Shown here: positions 1 to 12,520 of the stretch, one piece after another
Layout of the letters: every line of letters begins with the position of its first letter
Numbering within the stretch: position 1 is the first letter of the stretch
Source: Solea solea
Lineage: Eukaryota > Chordata > Actinopteri > Pleuronectiformes > Soleidae
Reading direction: 5' to 3'
Assembly (NCBI RefSeq): GCF_958295425.1
Contig: NC_081154.1
Location: forward strand, 3,817,139 to 3,881,138
Length of the DNA: 64,000 bases
Translations under genes and position numbers: made by a program
The notes under the pieces: model-generated
Told to the model about the DNA's origin: nothing
The model's database searches: none
Seen by the model: the letters and a program-made list of their open reading frames with translations, nothing else

Positions 1-1160
1 CGAGGCTGAGAGGGAATTGGTTTACGAGCGGCGTGCACTGTGAAAATAGTGGGAAACAGCAAAAAGTTTGGAGTGAACATCGCTGCCCTTCTCCGCAGCA
101 ACTGTCGCGGACATACTGTAGTATAACATCACACTCTATATAAGGAGACCCACTGTGGCTCTCGCTCTCTCGCTCCCTCATGCCTTCCATTTGTCCTTCT
201 CCTCTTCATTCCCCCCTTTTCGATCCCTCTCTTCCCGCTGGCTTGGGGTGAGGAATGTTGCCCAGTAGTGGCTGGGCACTGGGCCACGAGGAGACAGGCA
301 ATCACAGCAGCAGCAGCAGCAGGAGGAGGAGGAAAGATGAGGGAAAGGAGTGAAGCCGGAGAAGGAGAAGAAGGGAAGAGCAGGGTGGAAAATATGATAG
401 AATAGCAATGAAGGAGAGAATGTTACAGCTGAAGTCACATTACGTGTACTTCTCATGTTTCTCCTTCATGCCTTTGCTTTGTTTATACTCTGCTCTACAA
501 GCAAATACATTTAAGAAAAGTACAAATTGAAGGGAAAAAATATGCTAAAGCGTTGCCAGGAGTGAAAAACATATATACCCAGACATATTCCCAGAAGCTG
601 ATTCTTCCAGATTCAGAATCAAAGACAAAGAAAAGTAGAAAACTCACACAGTCACTGCTAAATTTCCCCTCAATGAATCTATATAGCCCGATGGAAAGCA
701 AACTCCCTGACCTCGTCACTGGCCTTATTCTAGTTTGCTTTAGAGCAGCAGGACACCATTGTTCTCTGTTTGCCCGTCACCTTTCTGCAGTGTACACTGT
801 GACGTTACCGCCGCTCTCTACAGTGCACACGTGCTCTACACTGACCTGAAACAACCTTGGGAGTTTTTAAGACATGTAGTCCCAAGCCAGAACTGGAATA
901 AAAATGTTCCGAGTAGAATGATGCGGGGGAAAGGTAAGACGAAATGTAAACAAGGTGATTGAAGCATCAGTAAAAGAACATCTTTTTTCCTCTCACTGCT
1001 ATATAACTGTTATATAATCTATGACCACCAACACATTTGTACACAACATAGAACCCTTAAAAAAGAAGAGTTACTTAAAGAATAATGTCTAAATGTCAAG
1101 ATTCACAAATTGTCTCAGGCCATCTTTGGTGTATGAAACAAGTGTGTCCATTTTCAGATT
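1..1160. other. Gene-free sequence at left edge
   Basis: I see no recognisable coding exon on either strand; the open frames here are short and low complexity. A TATA-like TATATAAGG at about 135-143 lies upstream of a CT-rich stretch, and a short CAG run followed by AGG triplets lies near 305-333. A core promoter is possible, but there is no supported transcript after it. Confidence 0.4.
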
Positions 1161-1164
1161 TAAA

Positions 1165-1240
1165 GATACACTATGTAACATTTTTGCATTAAAATATCTA
1201 AAAACAATCAGATTAATGTTACATAACTTGTTGAGTGTTT
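1165..1240. repeat. Dispersed repeat, copy 1 of 2
   Basis: This AT-rich segment with core ATGTAACATTTTTGCATT is similar, base for base with scattered differences, to 24378-24450 in the cdc42ep1 intron. The shared layout is that core, then an A-run, TAATGT and TTGNTGAGT. It looks like an old interspersed element of unknown class. Confidence 0.5.
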
Positions 1241-2069
1241 TGATATTGTATACATTGAGAGACCCCCAGTTGTATAAATTACATACTACATGTTGAATTT
1301 TAAGCAACAACCATCACCTAGACCAAGGTAGAACACAGTTGTAGTGCACTCACACATACAAGTAGCTATTGCAGGTTAGCAGAGCAGCTGTCGTGGCTAA
1401 CCACGTAGCAAGAGTTGATAGCATTGCTTAAGTGAGTGGTAATGTGATGTCCGCTATCTTTGTCCTTGTTGGATGCAATTTATCAGACAAAAAAACATCA
1501 GTAATGATTGACACTTTCTTGCAGCCACGTGGAAAGTTGACCATTTCTCGATGTCTGATACGCATGTGTGATAAATGAAGCAACAAAACCCACAAACTAA
1601 ACACTTTCATATTCAGTGTGAATGAAAACCGTTGACGCATCCACCACGTACGCGTGAGTCGGCCGTCACAGAGAAACACCGTTATATTTAGCTGCCACTG
1701 TGCCAAACATATTGGGAAGTGAGGTGAGTGAAGTCACAGAGAGGGCCTGGTTTCGGCTCCACTTGTTGACAAAATGTGTCCGAGGAGTCACGGAGCGTGA
1801 ACTGCATCTGCTTGGTTAGCATGACTGGGGTTTTTGTTCACGCCTCAGATAAAAGGCATGTCTTACGTGAGTGTGAAAGTGTGAAAGTGTGTGTGTGTGT
1901 CTCTGTGTGTGTGTGTGACGCCAGCATGCACTGGAATCAGTCCTCCAGGTCAATCATCCATACACAAGAAGCACAAAGGTTAGACTTTGAAATTCCTTTC
2001 TCTTTTTCTCTCTCATCCACACACACACCTATGTTTCTATATCTTATTGAGGACACACCATTGACACGA

Positions 2070-2260
2070 CGCATTCCCCAGCCCCTTATCTTAACCATAA
2101 CCATCAAAACTAAGTGCTTAACTGTAACCCTAATCCTAACTCTAACCCTAAAACCCTGAAAAAGCACTTTAAAGTTGTGGGGCCCTGACAAATTGTCCCC
2201 ACAAAGATAGGCTTTTACATTTTTTTGGACCTCAGAAAGATCAAAAACAAGTACACACAC
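2070..2260. repeat. CCCTAA-rich dispersed repeat, copy 1
   Basis: A run of degenerate CCCTAA/CCATAA units is followed by a GGGGCCCTGACAAATTG block and then CCCCACAAAGATAGG, with CA repeats on the flank. The same order of blocks recurs at 28556-28740 in the first-from-last sh3bp1 intron. It therefore looks like a dispersed repeat rather than a telomere remnant. Confidence 0.6.
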
Positions 2261-2949
2261 ACAGCCGATCATCACTGACCAATGGATTAACTAAGTAAAC
2301 ACAAGATTCAGTTTATATAAGCGTCTGTGTTATCACACCTTCAGGTTCACACACTGTCTCACGCGCACACACACACACACAAAGCTCAAAAAACAGCATT
2401 GCTCTGCCACATACCATCAGCTCTGTAAATAGCCTCCCTCCCTCCCTCGACATCTTTTCCGTTCCTCTGCCCATTTGTACCGCCTGTGTGAATCCATACA
2501 TCACCCTGCGTCAAAGCTCGACCTGAAGGGGCGACACAGTCGAGGTCACGACCTGAGACGTGGACATGGTGGACGGGACGACTCGCGGAGCGGATGTGCG
2601 GGTGCACATGCTGGTTTGACGTTAACGACAGCCAGGAATCAAGATCTGAACCAACATAAAGAAAACACAATTATCATTTATCTGAAAAATGACAAAGTCA
2701 AAGGCTATTGTGTAATTGAGTAGTTCTCTTTTTGTATTTTATCAAGAAGATATTACAAATACTTGCTGGCCAATCAGTGGGGTTAAAAGGTTGGGAAGTA
2801 AAAGGTTGTTTTTCAAAGTATGAATAGGAAAAGAGATGAGTGTGTGAACTGTGACATATTTTCATGTGTCCATTTAAGTTGAGTAATGAAAGTTATTGTA
2901 AGAAATAAGAAAATATATATGTACCAACCTGTTTTGAAACCTTGAGATT

Positions 2950-3190
2950 TGCGATTTGGCAGGTGCCGTGTTGACGTTTTTGGGACAACCGGGCTCCTAT
3001 TGGACGATGCCAGCTGTCAATCAAAATGGTACATACGTTATCACACAATTTACTTAATCAACACCATGTTTTATTAGTAGATCCCAAACTAGCGTTATAA
3101 GAATTCCATTCGCAGTGCTCTTTTAGAAACCAACAGAGTCGCCTCCTAGTGGCAATTCAAAATATTCTTATTTCCTGCTTAGTTACAGGA
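2950..3190. repeat. Dispersed repeat shared with sh3bp1 intron
   Basis: Two blocks match 31850-32090 in order and orientation. One is a TATTGGACGAT(G/A)...AGCTGTCAATCAAA block (2996-3024 here, 31889-31918 there). The other is a GAGT(C/T)GCC(T/C)CCT(A/G)GTGGC block (3137-3155 here, 32045-32062 there), followed by AATATATTCTTA-like sequence. It is an interspersed element of unassigned class. Confidence 0.55.
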
Positions 3191-3199
3191 GGAATCTGG

Positions 3200-6100
3200 A
3201 AGACCACGTCCTTTTTTATATACTTTTTTAATAAAGGGTATTAATTGTAATCTTTCCATGAGGTTTGTTAATGTGCAGTCATTGAAGTAAGGACGGGACG
3301 CGGTGTTGCTATGTTCGTGCAGGTTGGAGTATGTATATGCACGCGTCCACCTTAGTGCGTTTTCCTGTTGCGGCCTGTTTTTGCATGGACATAAAGTGTG
3401 GACTCACAATGGCCCATTGTCCCGTCTCCCCTTCACACTTCCTGTCAAGTCAGAATTCACGGAAATAAGGACGCAGTGCAAACAAACAGCAGTGGGTACG
3501 GCTCTCCACCCACTGTCGGGGCCCTTCAGGAGGAGCCCGTCTTCCACTCGAGGGCTGGTGGGTGGCAGGGTTCCTGCCAGGAAGGTAATCAGCGTTGCAT
3601 CCCTGTTCGACGAGCGCACAGATCTACGGCGTGTGTGTGTGAATGTGGAGGGATGGCGAGTAGAGCGCTGGAAAAGAGAGGCTGCAGTTTGACAAAAGGA
3701 AGCCAGGAATTGTGGGGATTTCCAGCAGAGGCCTTAATGGTTTATAACACATCAAACTGAGTGTGATTGCATCTGCAGTGTGTTGCTTTTCTTTGGTGGG
3801 AATGTGGACTGTTGGCATTCTTATGTTTGGCACATACAGTATATTGTTGAGCAGGGCCATTTTCCTTTTTGATTTTCCATAAAATCACTACCTAAACAAA
3901 CCAAATAGCAATGACGTACTGTGAGTCTGACCTTTGAAACAACTGGCTCACAGTTGTCTGTGTAAAACTATGCTTCTTTTCATGTGTTGTGTTTGTAGGA
4001 CACTGCTCTCACCTTCAAACAGAGGAAGTCACATTCCACATTCCAGAGTGGGAATAAATTGTTCCTAAACATGCTTGGTGTGCAAACAAGCCTTTATCTG
4101 ATGTTTTACTTCTTGACCATTTTAGCTCATATGTGTTCTCCATCTGCAACGAGGAAGCAAAATGATATCAGCTCCTGATACACTGTTTGTAAAGCCACGT
4201 TTGAATCAACTTAATTTAAGTTTCTTTAAGTTCAGTTAAGTTATAATTCAAACATTAGCAAGGCGAGGACAGTGTCATACAACTAACATTCATTTTTGAG
4301 CTTTATTGTAGTTTCTTCAAGTTCAGTTAAGCTCATTCAAATGTTAGCAAAAGTCAGCGAATAAAAGTTAGCAAGTTAACAATTACATATAATTTCGCAA
4401 ACTTTAGTTAGAATTAACTTAATTGAAGTTCAATTGTTTTTTCAGTGTAGTTTTTTCACTCTAGTCAGTGAGTTTTTAAATGAGTTAATTAAATGAAGTG
4501 AAAACACGCCATTCTGGCTACCTTTGGATAGAGCCAAGCATGTTTGTTTCTGATGCTAAGCTAAGTAGCTTCTGTCTTTACTGCACATTGGATAGTCTCA
4601 AGTAACTGTCAACAAAGAAAGCAAATAAACATGTTCCCAACGCTATTATGTTAAGATTTTCAGTACAACAGCATTAAACATAACAACCAATAATGCAATG
4701 TAACAGATGCATAGAATAGTTATTTGATGAATAGGCCGATTAATAGAGTTATAAATGCATTATTGATTTATTTATTATTTAAATGTGTTTTTATTACAAA
4801 TGTCTCCAACATTTACTCATGCACACAATACATCCCCACATGAGTGGACATGGACACACACGTCCATAGACAGACCGATGGTTACGATCCAACCAGGAAA
4901 CTGTCATAATGAAAACAAGACATTTGAGATTATATTTTTTTTGGGTCTAAAATAGTAAAGCTGTCCCTCCTGAGCACAATTCAACCAAAATCCTAGGAGA
5001 GAGAAAGTGAGAGAGCGGGAGAGAGCGAGCACCTGTGTCCACTGCAGACTCCCCAGATGGACGTTTGGTTCCAGACTCCTGAAAAACACAGTAGCTGCTG
5101 TTATTCTAGGAGTCAAATTAGTGGACGGGCCGCCGAAGGTTGGAGAGGCCTAATTTAAACCAGTCTGGCCACTGGGGAGTAGAACAGGCCGCAGAAACAG
5201 GATTTACTCACTGGTACTCAATCCCCGTTTTATGTGCACCACTGTGATAAAAAAGGATATAACTTATAGACTGAGAATATGAATTCAGTTAGGTTTGGTT
5301 TTGTCTAAAAGTGAGAGTTTGTTCTTTTATAAAAATGATGTGTTGGCGGGCTGTTTGTCTGCTTTCGTGTCCAAAACTCACACAAAAGACACGACTGAGC
5401 CGCTTGGTCAGACGTTTGGGGGTGGTTTGACTTCTTTCCTGTCAGAATAAGTTACGGCTCCATTTTTGTTCTGACTCAGCGTGTGTTTCTCTAAGTACGC
5501 TGGATGCTGAGATTAACCTGCTTCAGGTTAAATCATGTGTTTAAAGGATCAAGTAAGAGCAACTTCATAAAACCTACCCAAAAATATACAGTAACTATCC
5601 CTGTAAGTGTAATATACATAAGGGCAGTGCATAACTCTATAATGCTGCTGCACTATTTGGGAGGGAGACATTTTCCAAACCATTGCTTATAATTTCAGAC
5701 GGCTGTTGTTCATTATGTGAAAAGGCCTCGGCTCTCAAATGAAAATATGTTACAGTTCACAGCGAGCACACAGTGATTTCTTTGACAATTATTCTGGTAA
5801 TTGGCCGAATGTCTTGGACTCCAGCTGCTGGAAATGGTTTCAGCAGATCTGGCAGGTGTTTGCTCTGTGTTAAAGTCATTTCCTGGAACGATATCGTCAA
5901 GTTCTGACTTTGAAATATTCTCACTTCACACCCCCAGTCTCTCGACTTCTGCCTGCCACATTCATCCTCACCTTCCCTCTTAGGAAAGTGGAGCAGTGAG
6001 TTTTCACGATCAGAATGATGACGCGTCGTGTCCACAACTGTTACGAAGGGAACTTCATTACTGGTGATTTTGGCTTATTGCATTTTTAGCATAAACGTTA

Positions 6101-6374
6101 ATAATGGCACTTCACACTTTAATATTAATTGGCACTAACATTTGCACATTGCATATTTGCACATTTTCTATAAAATATTTAAAAAAATTGGTATTTATTG
6201 AATGTTTGAATTGATTGGAAAAACCTTTCTGGTGTTATAATTGTTTGTCTTGAAAAAGATGCTGTGGTGACGTCAGTAGGTTCTGTGGGTAAACTGTGTT
6301 AATATGTGTTAGGATGGCTATAGTGAACAGATGTTAAAGTGTAGCAAGACACTCACCTTTTTCTTTTGTTGCAG
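3200..6374. other. Intergenic sequence
   Basis: No coding exon is recognised. The stretch holds AT-rich sequence and an internal direct duplication near 4216-4350. Within it, a unit with core AAGTTCAGTTAAG and ATTCAAA(C/T)(A/G)TTAGCAA occurs twice about 90 bp apart. A splice-acceptor-like polypyrimidine tract ends at 3999 but leads into no long open frame. Confidence 0.4.
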
Positions 6375-7257
6375 CATGGTGTTCGGGTAAAAGAGTCCCA
6401 AGGGAGCAGAAACTTATTTATGGTTCCGGGGCAGACCAAGTGGGGAGATAGGAGAGGGGAACTTGTGGCAGATGGGGATGATTTTTGGAATCTTAATAGT
6501 GATTGTAGAGTTTGTACAACAGGTATTTTTTTCCCCTGTAGTTGGTGTTAGAATAAGCAAAAACATGACAGATGATAGGTCAGAAAGCAAAGCTTATAGT
6601 GGATAAATATCAGGTAAATCATTAGACTGTGGAGTTGGTATGAACATCATGATAAAAAGTTTAAGACAAAGTCATTTATTTCAACTTCAACACTGACAAC
6701 ATTAGTTATGACTGCAGCAAACCTCCATACACTTCAGGTGTTTGCTTTGCCTAGTTACAGTTGCTATAGGCCATGACTGGGAAGTTCAGAGATGGTTCTG
6801 CGTATGTCATGATGAATTTATATTTCTGTCATTGTTTGGGGTGTAACAGGAAAACAGGAAAAACCTTCTCCTTGCTACTGAGTCGAAAACATCACACGGT
6901 GTCATTTCCTTTTCACTCCAGCTGACAGAGATCATGCTTTGACTCTTCTCTTCTCCTCTCCTCTCTCCTCCAGAAGCCTCTAGGAACGACTCACTGAATC
7001 AACAAGCCACAGACAAATTAGCTGAGGTCACAGAAGCAGCTCTGACGCGGCTTAAATCACAGTCACGTCAGACGCTACTGTTTGTCGTCACACACGGAGG
7101 ATTTTTTATAGTCAAAAACAAGCACACAAATGTATTTTTTCACCATGTTACTGCTGCTGTGGCGTCCACAGGGAGAGGACTCCGCTCCAAAGACAATGAG
7201 GGTCTAAAAACTATTTACAAAGCCCCTGTACTCGTTGTTTCTTGTTCCTTTGTCTGA
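6375..7257 (+). other. Candidate two-exon open frame, unknown product
   Basis: I do not recognise a protein family here. A strong acceptor (pyrimidine run then TTGCAG, ending 6374) opens a 148-bp segment, 6375-6522, free of stops in one frame and closed by CAG|GTATTT. A second strong acceptor (CT-rich tract, CTCCAG, ending 6973) opens a 94-codon frame to a TGA at 7255-7257. The first segment leaves one base and the second needs one, so they join in frame as ...CRVCTT-E-ASRNDSLNQQ.... Neither part has an obvious start Met, domain or signal peptide. It may be part of an unrecognised or noncoding transcript, or chance. There is no homology support. Confidence 0.2.
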
Positions 7258-8479
7258 TCCAATAACCTCCCCTCCCCTCCCCTCCCCACACCCATCCCTG
7301 ACTCCTTCTCTCCCCCCGTCTCTCTCCTCTGGTTAGATATAATTACCCCTTCATCGTGCTCGGGAAAGCAAAACACTGATCTGTATCTCCATATAGGAAC
7401 AGTGGCCTAGTCTAAACACAGCTCCAGGGTTGTGAGTGTGTGTTGGGATATAAAAAGAAGCAGATATGACACCAGTCGGTTTGCACACAGATGGTGGCGG
7501 CGTCTTTGTCTCTGTTTTCCCGGAATAAACTCAAACGAGTCGTAATCTGTGTACATCACCACCTACTCTACTGTAAGTGTGTATTTGAGCAATGGGTGAA
7601 TTGCAAAAAAGTTGATTGACTAAATGTCACTAAAGGTAAATATAGTGGTGGGGAAAAGCAGCGGCGAGTCTGCAGGCCACACACAGAAGAGCACACCAAC
7701 CAAAAATGACCATAATATACCACAATCTAGACAAACACACACACAAAGGTTCCTGTGCAGTAGCCTAAATGTAATTATGAGTTAACACTGAAAAAGCCAT
7801 TCAAAGTTGTAAGGAACAGCCACGTACTACGGTGGCCTGGAAGTGCAAACCATCATTTTACAAAAATGTGAAACACTTTTACCTAACTTTACAAATTTAA
7901 AAAAATTACAAAACATTAAACACTTTTGCAAATCCCAAAAACAAATGTACAAAAGCCAAGGTGTGTACGGAAAGGGAACGTATATTTCCAAAATCAAATT
8001 CTCTGTTACTGTTCCGCAATAAACAAAAGAGTTACCAGCTGACAGACATATTTTCTCTCTTCATACGCTATCATTCATCTTATATTCATATCTTATATAC
8101 TGTATAGCACTGCTTCCTTTCAACTTGGCTTTCAAAATAAGAGCCACTGACTTCTTCTTATATCAAACTTTTGCCGTAACGTTCACTGTATTAGTTAATT
8201 CTATAAAATAAACTAAAATGTTTTAATGTCATTCCACAAGCCGAGTCTTGGCAGTTTGTATGTTAAATAGTATTGTGTTAAATATTATGTTTCTTACTGT
8301 ATTCAACATTCTGTTTTCTGTAAAGGACTGTGTCTTTTTGTACATTTGTTTTGGGATTTGTAAAAGTGTTTCGCACTTTGTACATTTTGTTTTTTGTAAA
8401 TGGATATTTGTTTCAACTTTTTTTTACAAATGTAAAGTCCTCACGATTATATATCTATATCTATATCTATTTATATATA
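7258..8479. other. Intergenic sequence
   Basis: No gene is seen. The sequence is CT-rich near 7255-7330 and AT-rich after 7850, with many short TTTGTAAA/TTTACAAA-like words between 7850 and 8450. A (TATATC)n-like run ends it at about 8445-8485. Confidence 0.4.
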
Positions 8480-8596
8480 TCTATATTTAACCACCACCAA
8501 ACATAACCTAACCACAATTCAAATCTTAGCCCGAAACTTAACCAGATCTTTAGGAGTTAGGTTCTGCCTCATTAGGACCAGGTTTTGGACTACGGT
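8480..8596. repeat. Fragment of AACC/CCTAA-type dispersed repeat
   Basis: Degenerate TAACCACCA/ACATAACC units are followed by TTCTGCCTCATTAGGACCAGG. This resembles the CCCTAA-rich repeats at 2070 and 28556. It forms the left flank of the hAT-like element that starts at 8597. Confidence 0.4.
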
Positions 8597-8895
8597 CAGT
8601 GGTAGAGAGAGAGGGGAGGCAGGGGTGCCACCCCAGTTGATTGACATGTCACGGCACTGCGCTTCTTGTTGAAAGAAGCCAGTTACATTTTGAATCCTCC
8701 TGTACAGTAGTTGGCGCTGTGTACCACAGACAGTTGTAATCCACCTTACTAGTAGAAGAAGAAGAATGAACAACCTTGATGGACAGTGAAATCGAAGTTT
8801 TACAATGGTTGCCTAATGACCCTAACCCTAACCCCCTGAAATAGCCTTGGCCACCCCATTGCCACCCCAAAGATAAAAGTCTAGCTCCGCCACTG
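8597..8895. mobile_element. hAT-like non-autonomous element (MITE), 299 bp
   Basis: The left end is CAGTGGTAGAG and the right end reads as the reverse complement of CAGTGGCGGAG, giving short terminal inverted repeats. The flanks ACTACGGT (8589-8596) and ACTACTGG (8896-8903) resemble an 8-bp target duplication, which is the hAT size, though not a perfect one. There is no transposase inside. The interior includes short CCCTAACCCTAA units near 8819-8834. Confidence 0.5.
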
Positions 8896-8938
8896 ACTAC
8901 TGGTCAGTGATTATGCCAGAAAACATCAACAATACAAG

Positions 8939-8940
<2 letters not shown>

Positions 8941-8976
<36 letters not shown>

Positions 8977-9097
8977 CAAACGTGTCACCAGTCAGTGGAA
9001 CATCCACTTCAGGTCATTACTCGGAAAAAAAAGCTTCTCCAAACAAGTCTGCGATAAGCAAATTCCAAATCTGGAGTGTTTCACATCAGAATCGTCA

Positions 9098-9134
<37 letters not shown>

Positions 9135-9148
9135 TGTGTGTGAGTGTG
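8941..9148. repeat. (CA)n and (TG)n microsatellites
   Basis: A (CA)17 run at 8941-8974 and a (TG)n run at about 9101-9148, the latter with AG interruptions, lie 126 bp apart in opposite phase. They could form an intrastrand hairpin. Any open frame through them is low-complexity and not a gene. Confidence 0.85.
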
Positions 9149-9357
9149 AAAGCTGCCCAAAGCCATGAGAACCGGTGATCTCATGTTTGCTTCTCCTCAT
9201 GCATGCGAGTGTTAATAAGAGGAGAGTGATGAAAGGTCATGACAGAGGATAAATCATGAAGGCTGTGGCTCTGTGGTCAAACTGGACCTTGAATCTGACG
9301 AAAACCTGGGGATCACTGAGTTTCGAGTGAGAGATGCACAAGTGGTGAGAGAGTTGT

Positions 9358-9362
<5 letters not shown>

Positions 9363-9394
<32 letters not shown>
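9363..9394. repeat. (GA)16 microsatellite
   Basis: An uninterrupted GA run in gene-free sequence. Confidence 0.9.
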
Positions 9395-9396
<2 letters not shown>

Positions 9397-10664
9397 GTGC
9401 AGAGAAAAACGACAAGCAGAGGGAGAGATTGTGAAAAGGTTACATTTGTAACCTTGTCTCCCTTTTGGGGAACAAACTCTGAACAGCATCCAGAAACTTT
9501 TTTTAATTTTTTATTTAACAAATAGCTGCTGTGCCTCGAAACAGAGGTTGTTTATCTTGGGATGGAGTGAAGGAGGATGCAAGGAAAGCCTGTGAGAGAG
9601 AAGGAGAAGGGGACAGAGACATGGACGGCAGGAGATGAGACAAAAGAAAGAAGAGATAATGCAGAGGAGAGATGAGATTTCTTGGGAAACTGATACATCA
9701 AAACAAATAAAGAAAGTGTTGGCAGAATGTTAAAAAATAATATTTGACTTCTCAAACTCATATTAAATGTTAGTATAAGAATAACCCTTAAAGGGCCACT
9801 TCATCCAAAAAATACAGGTTTTTTTTACTAATGTCCGGAGATAAATGTGTTATTTGATCATCGGACAGTGGATCTGAGACACGTCTCATTCCCACAACAA
9901 CAAAGGAAGTTGGGATTGAGATAATATATTATATTGAAATAATATAACATTGACAAAAAGTCACTTCCTTCAAAGAAAATGAAAGCCCTGCACTGCTCTT
10001 CACTGTGTTTCTGTCAATTATAATACATGTTATGAGTAAACGATCTGGAATAAATGTAATAAACTGGTCAAATTTAATCCAAACTCTGTAACAGAATGTG
10101 AATTAAACAAGCAAAGTTAACTCAGGGAGTCAGTTAAGCCAATGAGGAAGTCCTTAAAACCTGCATTTTATTGAATGGCCATCAGGAGGAGACTCCACTG
10201 TCCTAGTTTTAAAAGTGATATAAAAAGTATTTGACGAGATGACTGTATTCTCAGTGCAACATTTATATACATGTGTTCTTCTTTGGTGCAGGGTAGAAAA
10301 TAAACTCCAGGATCTTTGCTCATTCATATTAATAGATGTGTAAGTCAGTGCTGAGGGTGTGGCTCCTCGGTTTGGTCCTTGGTTGAAGAATAATTGCTTT
10401 ATCAGGTTACAAAGAGCTTGTTGATTCTGACTGGAAACTCTGTGGCAAATTCTGTTTTGCCAACTGAGACAAGAAAAAAAAAAGCCTGGAAATTTGGTCG
10501 AAAGTGAAAAATCGTCTCTCGGTCGCTGGCAGAGCAAAAAAATGAAACTGTGATGGACTGGAGTGAAGGAGGCGGCAGCGGCTGCAGCAGCAGCAGCAGC
10601 AGCAGCCGCTGTGCCAGAGCCTCATGCCTGAGAAGTGTGGGCAGAGGTGGCAGCAGGACACAAG

Positions 10665-10696
<32 letters not shown>

Positions 10697-11271
10697 CCTC
10701 AGTTGCCCTCCAGTGCTGTATAAACACGCTTGAAGTGTGTATTAAACAGTGTCTTGTGCTTAAAGCACATTCAGCTCAGATCATGTATCAGCTAATGCTC
10801 TAATAATAATAATAATAATAATAAGTTCAAAATTAAACAGCTGAATTTAGTCAGTTGGCATTTAAAGCTGCAGTACGTATTTGAGTTGTTTTTGACATCG
10901 ATGTTATTTTTCTGCCTCCGAACAAAAATCACGTCATATTTTACATGTAAACCTTCAGTGGTGGGTTAGGGTTATTTTATTAGAAAATAAATATTTGAGT
11001 AATCTTTCAAAAACTTAGTTTAAGACTAATAATGTTGTTGTTGTTGTTGTTGTTATTGTTATTTATTTGGCAAATAACTAACTGAATTCACCTTTTTATA
11101 CTCAAATATTCCACCACTACAACAAATATTCCTGTTCAGTAATGCAAGTAAATAACTATCATTTGACTATATATATAATTTCGGATAAAGAGCTTCTACA
11201 TATGGGTGTTTTAACCATACAGAAGCATGAAACATGATTTGTGAAGCACAGTATATATGCATATGTATATA

Positions 11272-11366
<95 letters not shown>

Positions 11367-11696
11367 CGTATATAAACAGCAACAACCAGATTGTTCGAGC
11401 GGTAGATTCAAGTTATTTTAAAAATAGTGGCAAACCAGGCCTGTATGAAATGAGGAAGGGTGTTGTCTGACACCATGAGCAACAATTGCTCTCCAGTTTA
11501 TGTGTGATTGCATTTACTTCTGCTTAACTACAGTGTGTGTGTGTGTGTGTGTGTTATGAGCATGTGTGTGTGTTGTATCAGGGCTGTGTAAGGCAACAGG
11601 GAAGTGTGGTAGCTCTCTATGAAGTGGCATGTGGCTGTGGTGTCATCGGCTGTGGCGAGCGCTGGCACAGACAACAGGCCACCTCGGAGATTTAAC

Positions 11697-11732
<36 letters not shown>

Positions 11733-11915
11733 CCAAAGTTACAAGCCTTTGAGGACGGGGGTCGAGGATGCTTCTGTTCCTGTCGATAAGACTCTGTTTC
11801 CTGTTGCACAGGTCAGCCCGGGACCGTGGACGTGTGCATTCTGTGCAGCGACAACAACTCTGAAGACTGTTTGTTCTCCGAGTGCTGGACGAAGTCTATG
11901 CAGCAGTGAATGTGT
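9395..11915. other. Intergenic sequence with microsatellites
   Basis: No gene is recognised. Simple repeats are a GC-flanked CAG run (about 10585-10607), (CA)n at 10665-10691, (TAA)n at 10801-10823, (TTG)n near 11034-11053, (TA)n at 11264-11365, (TG)n at 11532-11553 and (CA)n at 11698-11730. An acceptor-like TTTCCTGTTGCACAG ends at 11813 and leads into a short Cys-containing open frame with a TGA about 95 bp later; this is not enough to call an exon. Confidence 0.45.
11264..11365. repeat. (TA)n tract, about 100 bp
   Basis: An almost pure TA dinucleotide run with one CA interruption near 11290. The poly-Tyr/Ile open frames across it are artefacts. Confidence 0.9.
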
Positions 11916-11918
11916 ATT

Positions 11919-12055
11919 AACGGCGTATTTTCCACTAGCAATGATACCTGCTCTGACTAGTTTCCAAGCGAGCTGAGCCGATACTAAAATGTGACCTCAA
12001 CAGACTGCCGTCCCCAGAGAGTGTCGTCACAGTGGGGGGCAGGAAACAACAAGGA
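11919..12055 (+). mobile_element. MITE family A, partial copy
   Basis: The segment with TTTCCACT near 11928, then AGTTTCCAAGCGAGCTGAG and CGATACTAAAATGTGAC, is repeated at 12330-12375 in the next copy. It is probably a truncated copy lying in tandem with the element at 12216. Confidence 0.5.
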
Positions 12056-12215
12056 AAATAATAAGGTAAAGAATAATAAAGGGGTTACGCTGTATGTAAG
12101 ATGTTTAAAACAGGTACAGGTGCAAAGCAAATAAAAATCTATTGCCCTCCAAAGACTCAAGGTTGCCAGGTATTTCGAGGCACCGATCCTATGAAGCAAA
12201 ATATGGATCTAATGG

Positions 12216-12520
12216 GCGCTTTTTCGCGATACAGTTCTAGCACGACTCGGCACGGCTCGACTCTACTCTTTTATTTTAGCTCTTCCATCAGTGATAGTAC
12301 CTGGTACCTGGTCCTTTTTGTAGTGCCGGCTCTGACGAGTTTCCAAGCGAGCTGAGTCGATACTAAAATGTGACGTTGACAGATTGCCGGCCGCTGATTG
12401 GTCAGAGAGTGTCGTCACTGGAAGAGACATGAGTGCGACGCCCGACACAGGAATCAAACCGAACGATGCTGAACTTTAGATCGGTTAAAAAGACTTAAAA
12501 ATCCTAAAAACAGGGGTTAA
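12216..12520 (+). mobile_element. MITE family A, left-end copy
   Basis: The left terminus (CGCTTTTT...ACAGTTCTAGCACGACTCGG) is the inverse of the right end at 47119-47156 in the cby1 region. Internal blocks (GGAATCAAAC, GAACTTTAGA, GTTAAAAAGACTTAA, AATCCTAAAA) match 46849-46911. No transposase is present. It is non-autonomous, and the class is unassigned. Confidence 0.6.

Noticed and set aside
1428..1706. 92-codon minus-strand frame
   Set aside because: It lacks family resemblance and splice context, and lies close to a dispersed repeat.
8941..8974. Regular repeats that could be mistaken for a CRISPR array
   Set aside because: They are pure CA dinucleotides with no spacers, in a vertebrate genome.
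10560..10610. CAG repeat as a coding polyglutamine/polyserine tract
   Set aside because: No splice sites or conserved coding sequence surround it; it is a GC-flanked triplet repeat between genes.
11167..11470. Long Tyr/Ile open frames on both strands
   Set aside because: They are translations of the (TA)n tract and have no real protein content.
11814..11909. Short Cys-rich open frame after a good acceptor
   Set aside because: About 31 codons without a stop is expected by chance, and no upstream exon could be joined.
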